Assembly (NCBI GenBank): GCA_029269725.1
Contig: JARJHS010000005.1
Span: 124,001 to 188,000, forward strand
Direction of reading: 5' to 3'
Source of the DNA: Pollutibacter soli
GTDB lineage: Bacteria > Bacteroidota > Bacteroidia > Chitinophagales > Chitinophagaceae
Length of the DNA stretch: 64,000 nt
This document shows, piece by piece, positions 43,042-51,528 of the stretch. The notes below the pieces were generated by a model, which was not told the origin of the DNA, did not search any database, and was given only the letters and a program-made list of their open reading frames with translations. Each line of letters starts with the position of its first letter. The first letter of the stretch is position 1. A program made the translations under genes and the position numbers.

Positions 43042-45831
43042 TTAATTTGCTTTCAGATATTCCCAATTGATCAGTACGTTCCAGACCATCGGTGCATCAT
43101 GTAAGTTCAGGTACCTGTGCAATGGATCAAAAGTGAATGCAATGAGCCGGCCCTTATCGATAGGTACATTAAATACCGCACCATGGCCAATGATCGACTG
43201 TTCATTCCTGACCATGCCAGACAATACATACGGCGGATCTTTTTTTGTTTCCTCTTTCTTCTCGGGTATGGCTCTGTTGCGATCTGGCAAACCTAATATC
43301 GGGCCCGTATATTTTTCTTCGTCTTTTAATGGTTTGCTGCCGTATTGTAGCAGTATCATATTTCGATCATTTTTATTCACCTGCAGCAAAGGACCATTGC
43401 CTTTAAAAATGGCAAACTGTTCCGGGTAACCGTACATTACAGGACTTCCGCTGTTTCGCACTTTTGTATTGATTACTGAACCGGGATGAAACAAGCCTGA
43501 TGGTTCAAACGCCCGAATGCTTTTTGATATGCCCGCGTTTGCGAGAATTTGAGAACTGTTATCGAGCGAAATAATGATTCCACCACCGGAAACAAACTGC
43601 CGAAGATTTTCCATCCCAAGGTATCCTGGGCCCCCGGTCATATCCGATGTTGAATCAGGATAACCATGAGAAGGGAATTCTGCAGTTTTTGTGTAAGGCA
43701 TCGGGCCGAATTTTCTATCTGTCTCATTGATGAAATCACTTACTGTGCCGCCTGTACGCGGTATAAGTATGATGTCGAAAAGATTTGAAAGTCCGCCTTT
43801 GATCAGATCGTCTTTATCAATGGAGATGTAAGGAATACCCAGCTGTTCAAATGTAAAACGAGACCATCCTTCGTCCTGGGTGTTGTACCAGGTATGATAA
43901 ATGGCAACTCTCGGAAGTTTGACGGCATGTTGTTTCACTTTGAATTTCGTGTTGGTTGCCTGCAGATCAAGTCCGAATTTCTGAGTGAAATCATTTGCCT
44001 GCTGAGCATTAATGCCGGTGATAATCATAGCACCGGCAGCGAGGGTATCTGCTGAACCTTCGATCACAGTTCGTTCATCCAGCACCGTTACTGAAGCATT
44101 GATATTTTGCTTTTGAAACCAGTACAATGCTGATAAAACATTCTGCTGTCCTTTGTAATTGAGTATATAATCCGTTCCGCCGCTTTTTATTTTTCCTTTA
44201 TAGGCAACATCTTCGTTGATCATACTCAAAGAAGATGCTGCATTGGAAAGACTGTCTTCCGTACGAACATCAACTCCATACAGATAACCAAGTGTCCATG
44301 CAATATCATCATAAGGAGGAAACTTGGCATCTTTTGGAAAGTTCTGTTTTGTCAGTAGTGTAATGGCGAGGGCGCGATAGGGTTGTTCGGTGAGTACGAC
44401 ATAATCTCCTGCATTTTTTCCGGATTGAACTTTATGTACTTCGATGTTTTGTTTGCGCAGCTGGTTTACGAGATGCGCGGCCATTGATGGATCTCGTTGT
44501 TCAGCAGGAATGACAAACGCCCGGGGTTTTTCTTCGCGTCCTTTTCTTATAGCATTCACCCCTTTCTGATAAAAATTGCGAAGCAGCAGCTGCGCGTTAT
44601 CTGCAGTATAGGAGAGGGAAGCCAGTACGCCGGCCTGCATATAATTAACGTTGTTTCTTGAACTCCAGTTTACCCATGCGGTTGCAGGATCCGGGCGATA
44701 CCATTCGCGGCTGGTCACATCATCGCCTGCATATTTTGATTCAGTAAGGTCGCGAAGAAATGTATTGCCTCCGCCATTTCCGAATGTTTCATAAAACCGC
44801 CCGATGGAGTTATGGTTATTCGCTATCCACAACGCATAGCCGGGATACCAGCCATCATAAAATGCCCAGGTAAATGCGCCAGGTAAACCTTGAGCAGCCA
44901 GCGTTGTTACATCGTGATTCGCCATCACCTGCCATTCGCCAATGGTGATCGGATCGATCTGTTCATTGTAAGGTCCGGTACCTGTCGACATATAAATCAA
45001 CGGAACGGATTCATGCAGGTCGAGCATCACAGTCGGGTGCCAGTCGTAGTATATTTTGAAAATGCCTTTGGTCAGTTCCTGCGACACCTGTATTCCATCA
45101 CGGTTATTGTCATGGAAAACATACTTGCCCCAGTAGGGTGGTGAAGAACGGAAGCCATCATAATAATCAGTTCTGTTTTTGGTGTAACGATAATACCAAT
45201 CTACCTGTTTATCGCGACCATCCGGTTCCGCCACCGGGTTGATCAGAACAATTATATTCTCCCTGATTTTTTTTATTTCATCGGTGTTTCCTGTGATGAG
45301 CCGATACGCCAGTTCCATCAACATTTCCGGCGAACCCATTTCTGTAGAATGAAGACCTGCATTCAAATAGAAAACCGGTTTGGTGGAGCTGATCAGTTTG
45401 TTCACATCGCTGTTCCCTATTTTTCTTGGGTCTGCCAACAGAGCAAGATTGTTTTTATGCGTGGCGGCATTTTTTAATGCATCCGCAGTCCCGATCATCA
45501 CAAGGTGTATCGGCCTACCTTCTTCGGTTGTGCCGACCTGTTGCATACGTATCAGTGGAGATACCTCCGACAGTTTTTTATAGTAGTCATAGATCTCAGA
45601 ACACCGATGCATCACTCCCGGAGCGCCGATGATGCTTCCGAAATGTTTTTTTGGTGACGGGATTTTTGAGTCTTCCACCAGGTTCAGCACTGATGCGGGC
45701 AGAAACTTGGGGTCGGTCGTGAATTTTTTGATGTCGGCGTTATAGCCTTCATCGATTTTCTGGGAGAAGGAATTTAAGCTGATCAGTCCTGATGCCAAAA
45801 CAAAGAATGATTTTTTCAGATGAGAATACAT
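43042..45831 (-). CDS. Large secreted zinc carboxypeptidase (M14)
   Basis: A 929-residue exported peptidase (signal MYSHLKKSFFVLASGLISLNSFSQ). The M14 metal site is HSTE (His161, Glu164) with the third ligand His273 in LDLHES. The catalytic Glu is not assigned; FYETFGNGGG is a candidate region further on. The C-terminal half (about 500-929) has a GATase-like/Rossmann-like region (GGGIIISLDNSS) before a beta-rich end, as in large Bacteroidota M14 proteins. It probably cuts C-terminal residues from extracellular peptides. It heads a probable three-gene unit with the small membrane protein and the Ca-loop protein. Confidence 0.88.
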   Translation of the reverse strand: MYSHLKKSFFVLASGLISLNSFSQKIDEGYNADIKKFTTDPKFLPASVLNLVEDSKIPSPKKHFGSIIGAPGVMHRCSEIYDYYKKLSEVSPLIRMQQVGTTEEGRPIHLVMIGTADALKNAATHKNNLALLADPRKIGNSDVNKLISSTKPVFYLNAGLHSTEMGSPEMLMELAYRLITGNTDEIKKIRENIIVLINPVAEPDGRDKQVDWYYRYTKNRTDYYDGFRSSPPYWGKYVFHDNNRDGIQVSQELTKGIFKIYYDWHPTVMLDLHESVPLIYMSTGTGPYNEQIDPITIGEWQVMANHDVTTLAAQGLPGAFTWAFYDGWYPGYALWIANNHNSIGRFYETFGNGGGNTFLRDLTESKYAGDDVTSREWYRPDPATAWVNWSSRNNVNYMQAGVLASLSYTADNAQLLLRNFYQKGVNAIRKGREEKPRAFVIPAEQRDPSMAAHLVNQLRKQNIEVHKVQSGKNAGDYVVLTEQPYRALAITLLTKQNFPKDAKFPPYDDIAWTLGYLYGVDVRTEDSLSNAASSLSMINEDVAYKGKIKSGGTDYILNYKGQQNVLSALYWFQKQNINASVTVLDERTVIEGSADTLAAGAMIITGINAQQANDFTQKFGLDLQATNTKFKVKQHAVKLPRVAIYHTWYNTQDEGWSRFTFEQLGIPYISIDKDDLIKGGLSNLFDIILIPRTGGTVSDFINETDRKFGPMPYTKTAEFPSHGYPDSTSDMTGGPGYLGMENLRQFVSGGGIIISLDNSSQILANAGISKSIRAFEPSGLFHPGSVINTKVRNSGSPVMYGYPEQFAIFKGNGPLLQVNKNDRNMILLQYGSKPLKDEEKYTGPILGLPDRNRAIPEKKEETKKDPPYVLSGMVRNEQSIIGHGAVFNVPIDKGRLIAFTFDPLHRYLNLHDAPMVWNVLINWEYLKAN

Positions 45832-46022
45832 ATCGGCAAAATTGGTGGTGGCGTAATTGCTTTTACTGAATACGTTAAATTAAAGCTTGTGTAAGATATA
45901 AGAGGTTGATGGACGTATTTTTTCTTTCGATATATAAAGTGGGTCCAAACCTATTGCAGAATCTGGTAGCTATTCTTCGGAAATCATAAGGTTTTCATTA
46001 TTTTGTCCGTTGTAATCAAACC
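45832..46022. other. Divergent intergenic region
   Basis: A 191-bp spacer between the leftward M14 gene and the rightward lipoprotein. It must hold both promoters; TATTTTG just upstream of 46023 is close to the Bacteroidota -7 element (TAnnTTTG) but one base short. Confidence 0.4.
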
Positions 46023-46571
46023 ATGAAAATTACCCGGAAGATAATTACCTGTATTTCGATTTTTTCCTTTATAGTTTTTACTCAGGTGAGTTGCCAAAGA
46101 AAGACAGTTTATCATGACGCCGAAGGAGATGGTACTGAAGAAATTTATTTGAATATTGACAGCAACCTGACGTGTCGTGTGCGGTTCAATGAAATTCATT
46201 CTAAAAAAAACAGCCCGGAAGGACTGGCTCTTGAGTATGATTTTATAGAGACAGGTGACGTATATGTGGAGCAATTTGAGGTAGAGCTAAGAAAAGCTGA
46301 TGGCAGCAGATTTATTGATCCTTTATATTTTCAATCGCATAATCTTGAGACAAAACAAACTACCAGGAGGCCGGATTTTCAATCAGTCCAGGATGCATGG
46401 GGCGATGAGGATTATATTTTGAATCTCGTATTGTTTAAGGTGAATCTGAAAGAATACGGGAAATTTCATACCAGGTTCAAAGTGATTTATTCATTCGATG
46501 ATGTTACAAAGGAGTTTATGGAGGTAAAGCAGATTGTCCGCAAGCGGATAACGGTTCCGATTGAATTGTAA
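46023..46571 (+). CDS. Lipoprotein of unknown function
   Basis: A 182-residue lipoprotein (MKITRKIITCISIFSFIVFTQVSC, lipobox Cys24). The mature domain is beta-rich (EEIYLNIDSNLTCRVRFNEI, LALEYDFIE, VEQFEVELRK, HTRFKVIYSFDD) with no catalytic motif, suggesting an immunoglobulin- or cohesin-like fold. The promoter region is discussed under the upstream spacer. It stands alone. Confidence 0.75.
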   Translation: MKITRKIITCISIFSFIVFTQVSCQRKTVYHDAEGDGTEEIYLNIDSNLTCRVRFNEIHSKKNSPEGLALEYDFIETGDVYVEQFEVELRKADGSRFIDPLYFQSHNLETKQTTRRPDFQSVQDAWGDEDYILNLVLFKVNLKEYGKFHTRFKVIYSFDDVTKEFMEVKQIVRKRITVPIEL

Positions 46572-46623
46572 GCCTCTTCCTATCTCTACATTCTTATAAT
46601 TCAGGTATAAAAGAGCAAAAAAG

Positions 46624-46764
46624 GCCAACCTGGGAGGTCTAAGACCTCCTAGGTCTATAAGACGTGCCAGGTCTATAAAACCTGCCAGGTCTGTAAAACC
46701 TGCGAGGTCTATAAAACCTGCGAGGTCTATAAAACCTGCGAGGTCTATAAAACCTGCCAGGTCT
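46624..46764. repeat. Array of 18-bp palindromic units (ACCT-NNN-AGGT)
   Basis: After an opening identical to the one at 54220 (CCAACCTGGGAGGTCTAAGA, continued by CCTCCTAGGT), about seven units of the form CCTGC(G/C)AGGTCTATAAAA follow with an 18-bp period. Every unit is itself a short palindrome (ACCTGCGAGGT), so the array could form one long or many small hairpins. There are no spacers of unrelated sequence, so this is not a CRISPR. Confidence 0.85.
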
Positions 46765-46976
46765 GTTACCTAATGTAGAAAGAAATTCTTCGTATTTCCT
46801 GAAGCGGGAAAATTTTACCTCATGTCCCCGGCGGTGCTTTTTGTCATCGGGATTCCTATTGACGATCAGCCTGAACCATCGGCCGTTTCACTCCGGATAT
46901 TGTACAATTCACTCCTTTTCATGCATTTTTTGGCAATTCCGGGCATCCGGATTGTTGTTTCGAAGAAAAAATATTT
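46765..46976. other. Intergenic region upstream of the first fasciclin gene
   Basis: A 212-bp spacer with no gene. It should contain the promoter for the fasciclin pair; no consensus element could be fixed. Confidence 0.35.
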
Positions 46977-47900
46977 ATGAAACCAATGCTAAAAAATCTC
47001 ACATTTATTTTGACGCTGCTCGTTTCTTCAGTACTATTTGTTGGCTGTGATAAGGATGATGATAATAACAGTCCTTCAACAAAAAGCATCACCCAGATAG
47101 TCATTGACAATCCCGATTTTTCTATTCTGGAAGCAGCCGTTGTCAGGGCTGGTCTTGGTGATGCTCTGGCCTCCGGCAACCTTACCGTTTTCGCACCGGA
47201 TAATGCTGCGTTCAATGCTTCAGGAATTACCGAGTCTATGATTTCTGCGTTACCTGTTTCAACACTCGATTCTATTTTGAAATACCATGTGTTGGGAGCG
47301 CCCGTAACCGCTGCGCAGGTGCCCGCGAGTGACACTGTAAAGACCCTGCTGGGACTAAACATTTATGCGTCCAGCAATGCCAACGGTGTATTTGTAAATG
47401 GTATCAAAGTAAAAACAGCTGATATCGCTGCTTCTAACGGTGTCATACACACGATTTCAAAAGTACTGATGCCGCCCACCAGTACAATTGCCGGTATTGC
47501 AGCTTCCAATCCGGATTTCAGCCTGCTCGTGGCAGCAGTTGTCAAAGCAGGGTTACTGGATGCGATTTCCTCAGCCGGGAAATATACCGTATTCGCTCCT
47601 ACAAATGCCGCGTTCAATGCAGCGGGTTTCAACTCCGTGGAAGACATCAACAACGCAAGTACTGAGCTCATCACCAATGTCGTAAAATATCATGTACTCG
47701 CAACAAATGTGGCTGCAGGAGATTTGATCAATGGCGCTACACCTTCCACACTACAGGGTGGTACATTGACAGTAGGCCTTGCACCTGCACCAAACGTGAA
47801 AGTTACAGGCAGCAGCGCTGCAGTGTCAAACATCACCGGTGCAGACATCATAGCTACTAACGGTATTATTCACGTGATCGACAAGGTACTGTTGCCGTGA
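46977..47900 (+). CDS. Fasciclin (FAS1)-domain lipoprotein
   Basis: A 307-residue lipoprotein (LLVSSVLFVGC, lipobox Cys24) with two FAS1 domains, at about 35-170 and 172-307. Each shows the conserved H1/H2 motifs: LTVFAPDNAAF and YTVFAPTNAAF, a central KYHVL, and the closing NGVIHTISKVL and NGIIHVIDKVLLP. FAS1 domains mediate adhesion to surfaces or other cells. The tandem two-domain arrangement and lipid anchor indicate a cell-envelope adhesion or matrix role. A paralogue follows after 185 bp. Confidence 0.92.
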   Translation: MKPMLKNLTFILTLLVSSVLFVGCDKDDDNNSPSTKSITQIVIDNPDFSILEAAVVRAGLGDALASGNLTVFAPDNAAFNASGITESMISALPVSTLDSILKYHVLGAPVTAAQVPASDTVKTLLGLNIYASSNANGVFVNGIKVKTADIAASNGVIHTISKVLMPPTSTIAGIAASNPDFSLLVAAVVKAGLLDAISSAGKYTVFAPTNAAFNAAGFNSVEDINNASTELITNVVKYHVLATNVAAGDLINGATPSTLQGGTLTVGLAPAPNVKVTGSSAAVSNITGADIIATNGIIHVIDKVLLP

Positions 47901-48085
47901 TCAATCTGACAATACCCCAAAATTGGTTTATGTACAGTTGGCGGTGAAAAACGGACAATTCACTTCTGTGAAAATGAATCTTCATCACCACAATACATCC
48001 TTTCATTTTTTCTGATTGTTTTCAATATAAAGCTATCGACGATCCGTAGGCCTTTGATATTTCTGAATTAAAAAACCAAAAGATC
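47901..48085. other. Spacer between the fasciclin genes
   Basis: A 185-bp spacer between the two same-direction fasciclin genes. No clear terminator is seen, so the two could be co-transcribed; an independent promoter is also possible. Confidence 0.35.
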
Positions 48086-49039
48086 ATGTCAAAAAAAACT
48101 GCGATTATTCCACTGTCAGCATGTTTGCTAATGCTTCTTTTAGTAAGCCAGGGTTGTAACAAGATCAGGGACTATTTCCCAAACGGTAATACGCCTAAAA
48201 AATCAATTGCTGCTATCGTTTCATCTTCGAAGGATTACAGTATGCTTAAGCTCGCTCTGGAGCGGGCTGATCTACTCAAGACCCTTGATCAACCTGGAAC
48301 GTTTACTGTTTTTGTGCCCGATAATTCCGCTTTCGAAAAAGCGGGTGCCACGGTCGAGCTGATCGAAAGTGCACCAGTGGAGACTTTAAAAAACGTTTTA
48401 TTATTCCATGTGATCGGGAGTAAGATAACGGCTTCACAAATTCCGGAGGGAAATAATACCGCAGTAACATCACTTCTGGGAGCAGCTTTATATGTTTCGA
48501 AATCAGGCTCAAAAGTTTCAGTGAATGGCTCCGGTGTAACCAGGGCTGATATTGAAGCGAACAACGGTGTGATTCACGGAATTGACAGAGTATTGGTTCC
48601 CCCGGCAGGCAATATCGTAGAAGTTGCGAAATCCAATCCCGCTCTAAGCTACCTGGTGGCTGCTGTCGTAAGAGCAAGCCAGGGTACAACCAATGTGGCT
48701 GCCTTATTAAGCGGTGATGGGCCGTTGACTGTTTTCGCGCCCACAAATCAGGCTTTCATTAATGCCGGCTTCCCGACTATTGAAAGTATCAATGCTGCAA
48801 AACCGGACGACCTTACTCCGATACTTGCATACCACGTAATTACTGACCGTGTTTTCTCGACAAATCTTGTGGATGGCGGGCAGCCTTCCACCTTTGCGGG
48901 AGAAACGCTGACAATCGATCTTTCCTCTGGTGCTGCGGTGAAGGGGAAATCCAATACCACGAAATCAAAAATAGGACCTGCCGATATTGTTACAACGAAT
49001 GGTGTCGTGCACGTGATCGATCAGGTATTATTGCCGTAG
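48086..49039 (+). CDS. Fasciclin (FAS1)-domain lipoprotein, second copy
   Basis: A 317-residue paralogue of the preceding gene with the same plan: lipoprotein signal (LLMLLLVSQGC, lipobox Cys24) and two FAS1 domains with FTVFVPDNSAF, LTVFAPTNQAF, YHVI, NNGVIHGIDRVLVPP and TNGVVHVIDQVLLP. Roughly 40 percent identity to the first copy by eye. It lies 56 bp before the LytS-type kinase gene and may be regulated by or transcribed with it. Confidence 0.92.
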   Translation: MSKKTAIIPLSACLLMLLLVSQGCNKIRDYFPNGNTPKKSIAAIVSSSKDYSMLKLALERADLLKTLDQPGTFTVFVPDNSAFEKAGATVELIESAPVETLKNVLLFHVIGSKITASQIPEGNNTAVTSLLGAALYVSKSGSKVSVNGSGVTRADIEANNGVIHGIDRVLVPPAGNIVEVAKSNPALSYLVAAVVRASQGTTNVAALLSGDGPLTVFAPTNQAFINAGFPTIESINAAKPDDLTPILAYHVITDRVFSTNLVDGGQPSTFAGETLTIDLSSGAAVKGKSNTTKSKIGPADIVTTNGVVHVIDQVLLP

Positions 49040-49056
49040 CTTTATTGAGAACATCT

Positions 49057-49083
49057 GGCCGGGCACAGGTAATGTGTCCGGTC
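49057..49083 (+). terminator. Possible hairpin between the fasciclin and kinase genes
   Basis: GGCCGGGCAC (49057-49066) and GTGTCCGGTC (49074-49083) form a 10-bp stem containing two G-T pairs, with a 7-base loop. The following TTCTCATTT is only weakly U-rich, so it is a partial terminator or attenuator at best. It overlaps the earlier possible kinase starts, which is one reason to prefer the ATG at 49096. Confidence 0.35.
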
Positions 49084-49095
49084 TTCTCATTTACT

Positions 49096-50148
49096 ATGAT
49101 ACTTTTCAATCATCGGCTCAGGTATCTCTTTATAGCAGGTCTTGGTATATATTCTTATATCAATGCCAGTTTCGTTGAAACGTTCCGTTACTACGGGCTT
49201 CAGGGAAGATGGTGGATATTGATGATAGGATTTATAATGATCTGCCTTCTGGATTGGGAAGGTAGCCGCCTCGTTCAACAGGCGATCAGCAAAAAATCCA
49301 GCCAGCAGCAGGGTTTCCGTGCGTTACTCATATTATTTATTACAAGTCTGCCCATTGCATTATTTGCTGCATTGATTGTTTATTATTTTTTCGGCTCCAT
49401 AATACTGAAAAACGAAATAGTGCAGCAGAACATACTCCTGAAGCTGACTATCCTGTTTTCTTTCCGGGTGAATCTTTTTTTACAGTGTGTCAACGCAGTT
49501 CTTTTCTTTTTTGCCGGCTATAAACAAAAGCAGCTGGAAATGGAAGAGCTTAAACGGATCAGTATTCAGGCCAGACTGCGTGCCATTCAGGAACAGATCA
49601 ATCCCCATTTTCTGTTTAACAACCTGAATGTTCTATCGACCCTGGTATTGCAAAAACACGAGAATGCAAATACGTTTATTGAGGCTTTTTCATCTGTATA
49701 CCGATACCTGCTCACGAGAAAAGATGTTGAACTGGTAAAGCTCAGAGAAGAACTGGAATTTATTCAGCCATATATTTTTCTGCTCACCACCAGGTTTGGT
49801 AATGGATTGATCATTGAACTTGATATTCCCGACAGATACAATGAACGGTTCATTGTGCCGGCAGCTCTTCAGTTGCTGGTGGAAAATGCGATTAAACACA
49901 ATATTGTATCTGTAGTACAACCGCTTCACATCCGGATGTTCGTTTCGGAGGATGGTCTTTCAGTGAGCAATAATCTGCAGGAGAGAGGGGAAAAAATTCC
50001 CTCTACCGGGCTTGGTCTCGAAAACATCAATCAGCGTTACCGCCTTTTGGCGGGAAAAGAAATAAAAATTGAACGAAAAGCAGACTTGTTCGTTGTTACT
50101 GTACCGTTATTACAGGAGTCAGTCGTAACTCGCTCTGACCCGTATTAA
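49096..50148 (+). CDS. LytS/YehU-type sensor histidine kinase
   Basis: Using the ATG at 49096, 350 residues; ATG 49072 is also possible. Four predicted membrane helices (about 1-140) precede the His_kinase motif QINPHFLFNNLNVLS, with phospho-acceptor His in PHF, and a compact HATPase domain (LLVENAIKHNIV as the N box; STGLGLENINQRY as the G box). Kinases of this type sense envelope signals and phosphorylate LytTR regulators. It is followed after 3 bp by the response regulator, so the pair is co-translated. Confidence 0.9.
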   Translation: MILFNHRLRYLFIAGLGIYSYINASFVETFRYYGLQGRWWILMIGFIMICLLDWEGSRLVQQAISKKSSQQQGFRALLILFITSLPIALFAALIVYYFFGSIILKNEIVQQNILLKLTILFSFRVNLFLQCVNAVLFFFAGYKQKQLEMEELKRISIQARLRAIQEQINPHFLFNNLNVLSTLVLQKHENANTFIEAFSSVYRYLLTRKDVELVKLREELEFIQPYIFLLTTRFGNGLIIELDIPDRYNERFIVPAALQLLVENAIKHNIVSVVQPLHIRMFVSEDGLSVSNNLQERGEKIPSTGLGLENINQRYRLLAGKEIKIERKADLFVVTVPLLQESVVTRSDPY

Positions 50149-50151
50149 ACA

Positions 50152-50922
50152 ATGGGTAATATGAAAGTTCTGATTGTTGAGGACGAACCACTTGCGGTTG
50201 AGCGCTTGCGGTTAATCCTTCATGAGTACGATAAAAATATCGAAGTTGCCGGGATGGTGGATAGTGTTTCCTCGGCGAAAGAATGGTTTGCCACCAATTC
50301 ATTGCCTGACCTGGCCTTCATGGATATTCAGCTTGCCGACGGCATGAGTTTTTCAATCTTCACAGATACTTCGATAAAATGCCCATTGATATTTACTACC
50401 GCTTATGACAAATATGCGCTGGATGCTTTCCGGCTGTTCAGTATAGATTACCTTTTAAAGCCTATAAAACTGACCGATCTCGCGACATCACTCAATAAAT
50501 TCCGAGATTGGGTTGGCTTTACCAGACCACCGGTTGATATGAAATTGATTTCTCAATTGCTGAAGGAAAACAGCAGATCATTTAAGGAACGATTTTTCGT
50601 AAAGAACGGTACCCGTATGTTCTTCATTGAAGCTGCTGACATTGCATATTTCTATGCCGTGGACAAAACTGTTTTTCTGGTAGATAAAGAGGGTTTCCGG
50701 TTTATAATTGACCAGACGTTGGAAAATCTCGAGGAGGAGTTGAATCCGAAGCATTTTTTTCGTCTCAACAGGAAAGTGATCGGCAGTTTCCATGCGATAA
50801 AGGAAATCAGGACCTACCTCAACAGGCGCTTGCAGATTTCATTGCACGCAGGCAAAAACAGGGAGAACGTTGTGATTGCGCGAAACCGTGTACAGGCTTT
50901 TAAAGAATGGACAGGACAATAA
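50152..50922 (+). CDS. LytTR-family response regulator
   Basis: A 256-residue two-domain regulator. The REC domain (about 1-125) has the acidic pocket VEDEP, the phospho-acceptor Asp in AFMDIQLADG and the Lys in LLKPI. The C-terminal LytTR DNA-binding domain (about 150-250) shows FFVKNGTRMFFIEAADIAYF and HFFRLNRKVIGSFHAI. It starts three bp after the kinase and partners it; an internal ATG at 50161 is an alternative start. Likely targets are the adjacent fasciclin or barrel genes, but no operator was identified. Confidence 0.9.
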   Translation: MGNMKVLIVEDEPLAVERLRLILHEYDKNIEVAGMVDSVSSAKEWFATNSLPDLAFMDIQLADGMSFSIFTDTSIKCPLIFTTAYDKYALDAFRLFSIDYLLKPIKLTDLATSLNKFRDWVGFTRPPVDMKLISQLLKENSRSFKERFFVKNGTRMFFIEAADIAYFYAVDKTVFLVDKEGFRFIIDQTLENLEEELNPKHFFRLNRKVIGSFHAIKEIRTYLNRRLQISLHAGKNRENVVIARNRVQAFKEWTGQ

Positions 50923-50935
50923 TCAGAAAGAGTTT

Positions 50936-51502
50936 ATGCAATTAAATTCAGTTAAACGGATCTTGTTTTCGGGATTTTTAATGTTGATCTATCAGCAACT
51001 TGGCGCACAAACGAACGAAATTTCAAAGTCAGCATTTTCCCGTTTCGGTCATTTCACTGAAATCGGCGCGCTGGCTGCAACGCGCAACAGGCCTGATAAC
51101 GTAACCACAGCCGCATTTACCTTTCAAACAGTAAACGGCTACAAATTCAGCAAGCAGTTTTTTACCGGTGTCGGTGTTGCTGCCGATATGTATGCTACCC
51201 AGACCATCGTCCCTGTTTTTGCCAGTATAAGGTATAGCTTTCTTGAGCAAGGGGCTTTTATACCTTTTGGTTTTGTTGATGGTGGATATGGTTTTGATAT
51301 CACTTCAAGTACTACAGATATCAATTATAAAAGTGGTCCGATGCTTGCTGCCGGGCTGGGTTTCAAAATTCCGATCAACGGCGGTCCGGGATTTTTGGTC
51401 AGTTTCGGTTACAGGTTACAGAAAGGGGCTACCGTACAGTCAGGTTTACAATCAGATTACAGTAATCACAGAATTGCACTGCGGGCTGGATTTTGTCTTT
51501 GA
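50936..51502 (+). CDS. Outer-membrane beta-barrel protein (OmpA/porin-like fold)
   Basis: Started at the ATG 50936 (188 residues), 13 bp after the regulator, which gives a signal peptide (ILFSGFLMLIYQQLGAQ). The mature protein is built of alternating strands (EIGALAAT, AAFTFQTVNGYKF, FFTGVGVAADMY, IVPVFASIRYSF, FIPFGFVDGGYGFDI, PMLAAGLGFKIP, FLVSFGYRLQ) and ends in the outer-membrane-type aromatic/hydrophobic residue pattern (ALRAGFCL). This is an eight-strand barrel of unknown function; its tight linkage suggests it belongs to the LytS/LytTR operon. Confidence 0.8.
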   Translation: MQLNSVKRILFSGFLMLIYQQLGAQTNEISKSAFSRFGHFTEIGALAATRNRPDNVTTAAFTFQTVNGYKFSKQFFTGVGVAADMYATQTIVPVFASIRYSFLEQGAFIPFGFVDGGYGFDITSSTTDINYKSGPMLAAGLGFKIPINGGPGFLVSFGYRLQKGATVQSGLQSDYSNHRIALRAGFCL

Positions 51503-51528
51503 TTTAAAAATGTAATAGTCGGTTTCTT

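Noticed and set aside
46624-46764. CRISPR array
   Set aside because: Repeats are 18-bp palindromic units directly joined, without unique spacers of constant length, and no cas gene is in the window.
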